Below are positions 63,574 through 64,000 of a DNA stretch of 64,000 bases, one piece after another; within the stretch, counting starts at the first letter, position 1, and the number at the start of each line of letters is the position of its first letter. Below the pieces are notes generated by a model. That model was not told the DNA's origin. It made no database searches and was given only the letters and a program-made list of their open reading frames with translations. The position numbers and the translations under genes are program-made. Origin of the DNA: Pedobacter sp. SYSU D00535 (lineage in GTDB: Bacteria; Bacteroidota; Bacteroidia; Sphingobacteriales; Sphingobacteriaceae); NCBI RefSeq assembly GCF_017355855.1, contig NZ_JAFEWD010000001.1, positions 310,001 to 374,000 on the forward strand, read 5' to 3'.

Positions 63574-64000
63574 ATGCAAGAAGGCGCAATCTTTCCATTA
63601 TTTTACCTTCCACCAATTGAATTTTTCGCAAAATTAAAACAGCAGCAAGGCGAGCTGTTTCTCGAACGCTTTGAACATTTCCCCAAACAAACATACCGCA
63701 ATAGAGCCTCTATCTGTTCTCCTCAAGGGAAACTTGATCTAAGAGTTCCGGTAGTAAAAGGCTCTAAAGTGCACACAAAAGTAAAAGACGTCCGCATCAG
63801 TTACGACTTCGGTTGGCAGCGCCTGCATTGGCTTAGCTTACAAACTTCCTATCGCAGTTCTGCTTTTTTTGAATTTTACGAGGACGATTTTGCTCCATTT
63901 TACGACAAGAAATACGAGTTCTTGTTCGACTATAATGAGGCCTTGCTGCAGGTGCTTCTAAAACATCTTAAGCTTGATATCAGTTACTCTTACACGCAGA
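63574..64000 (+). CDS. WbqC-family protein, N-terminal part
   Basis: The ATG at 63574 opens a frame that runs off the window end (142 codons seen). The residues match WbqC-like proteins: IFPLFYLPPIEFFAKLKQQQGELFLERFEHFPKQTYRNRASI, then SPQGKLDLRVPVVKGSKVHTKVKDVRI and WQRLHWLSLQTSYRSSAFFEFYEDDF. WbqC was named from LPS O-antigen clusters; its reaction is unknown. It is divergent from the acyltransferase gene, whose promoter element lies 8 bp before this ATG. Confidence 0.88.
   Translation, partial: MQEGAIFPLFYLPPIEFFAKLKQQQGELFLERFEHFPKQTYRNRASICSPQGKLDLRVPVVKGSKVHTKVKDVRISYDFGWQRLHWLSLQTSYRSSAFFEFYEDDFAPFYDKKYEFLFDYNEALLQVLLKHLKLDISYSYTQ

Overview
The window looks like a piece of a Bacteroidota chromosome, most likely from the Sphingobacteriaceae (Pedobacter-like). 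This rests on repeated Bacteroidota-type promoter elements (TAnnTTTG, twice with a TTTG box 19-20 bp upstream), the general lack of Shine-Dalgarno sequences, and gene families typical of the group: DUF2723/GT117, PL10 pectate lyase, DUF2911, a two-component-propeller hybrid kinase, WbqC, and an imuA-imuB-dnaE2 cassette. Everything is inferred from reading sequence and translations; no database search was run. I see no rRNA, IS element, prophage, CRISPR array or SusC/SusD pair.

Layout. 1-3.95 kb: the tail of a carbon-nitrogen hydrolase, a lipoprotein, a secreted GH28 pectinase and, divergently, a tiny membrane protein and a PL10 pectate lyase. 4-12.3 kb: small membrane proteins, an EamA exporter, a TPR protein, an SGNH lipoprotein, a Bcr/CflA-type MFS pump, a VOC protein, a lipoprotein and an Omp85-type barrel. 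12.3-19.4 kb: DNA repair, with imuA-imuB-dnaE2 on the minus strand divergent from xthA and phnA. 19.6-29.2 kb: a GT117 membrane glycosyltransferase, several VOC proteins (one broken by a frameshift), and small secreted or lipoprotein genes including an envelope protein with a histone-like basic linker, plus HIT, DUF1801 and GNAT genes. 29.5-38 kb: tRNA-Ser(UGA) with a complete promoter and terminator, a YihY membrane protein, thioesterase, mltG, rhodanese and PASTA genes, divergent ddl with two tandem DUF2721 genes, DUF2911, a beta-propeller, a ConA-like secreted protein and a NUDIX gene. 38.2-46.7 kb: core genes yidC, pyrG, two complementary M16 peptidases and guaB. 46.7-48.8 kb: satD-DUF3307 behind three evenly spaced inverted repeats, and an HPP-family membrane protein. 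49-60 kb: a 1442-residue hybrid sensor kinase, DUF2809, topB, a Sel1-repeat protein, glycerate kinase and a CobA-type methyltransferase. 60.3-64 kb: a PAS protein with a HisKA-like end but no ATPase domain, GT2 plus a lipid acyltransferase, and the start of a WbqC gene.

How the genes fit together. imuA-imuB-dnaE2 forms a mutagenic translesion module next to exonuclease III. mltG, PASTA, ddl, yidC and the acyltransferase serve envelope growth. GH28 and PL10 both attack pectin. pyrG and guaB supply nucleotides.

The most interesting unit is satD-DUF3307. The SatD N-terminus has motifs that recall class III nucleotide cyclases, and its C-terminus looks like a helix-turn-helix. Its promoter region carries two perfect and one degenerate copy of the same inverted repeat at about 29-bp spacing. 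This suggests a self-regulated sensor-plus-membrane-protein system.
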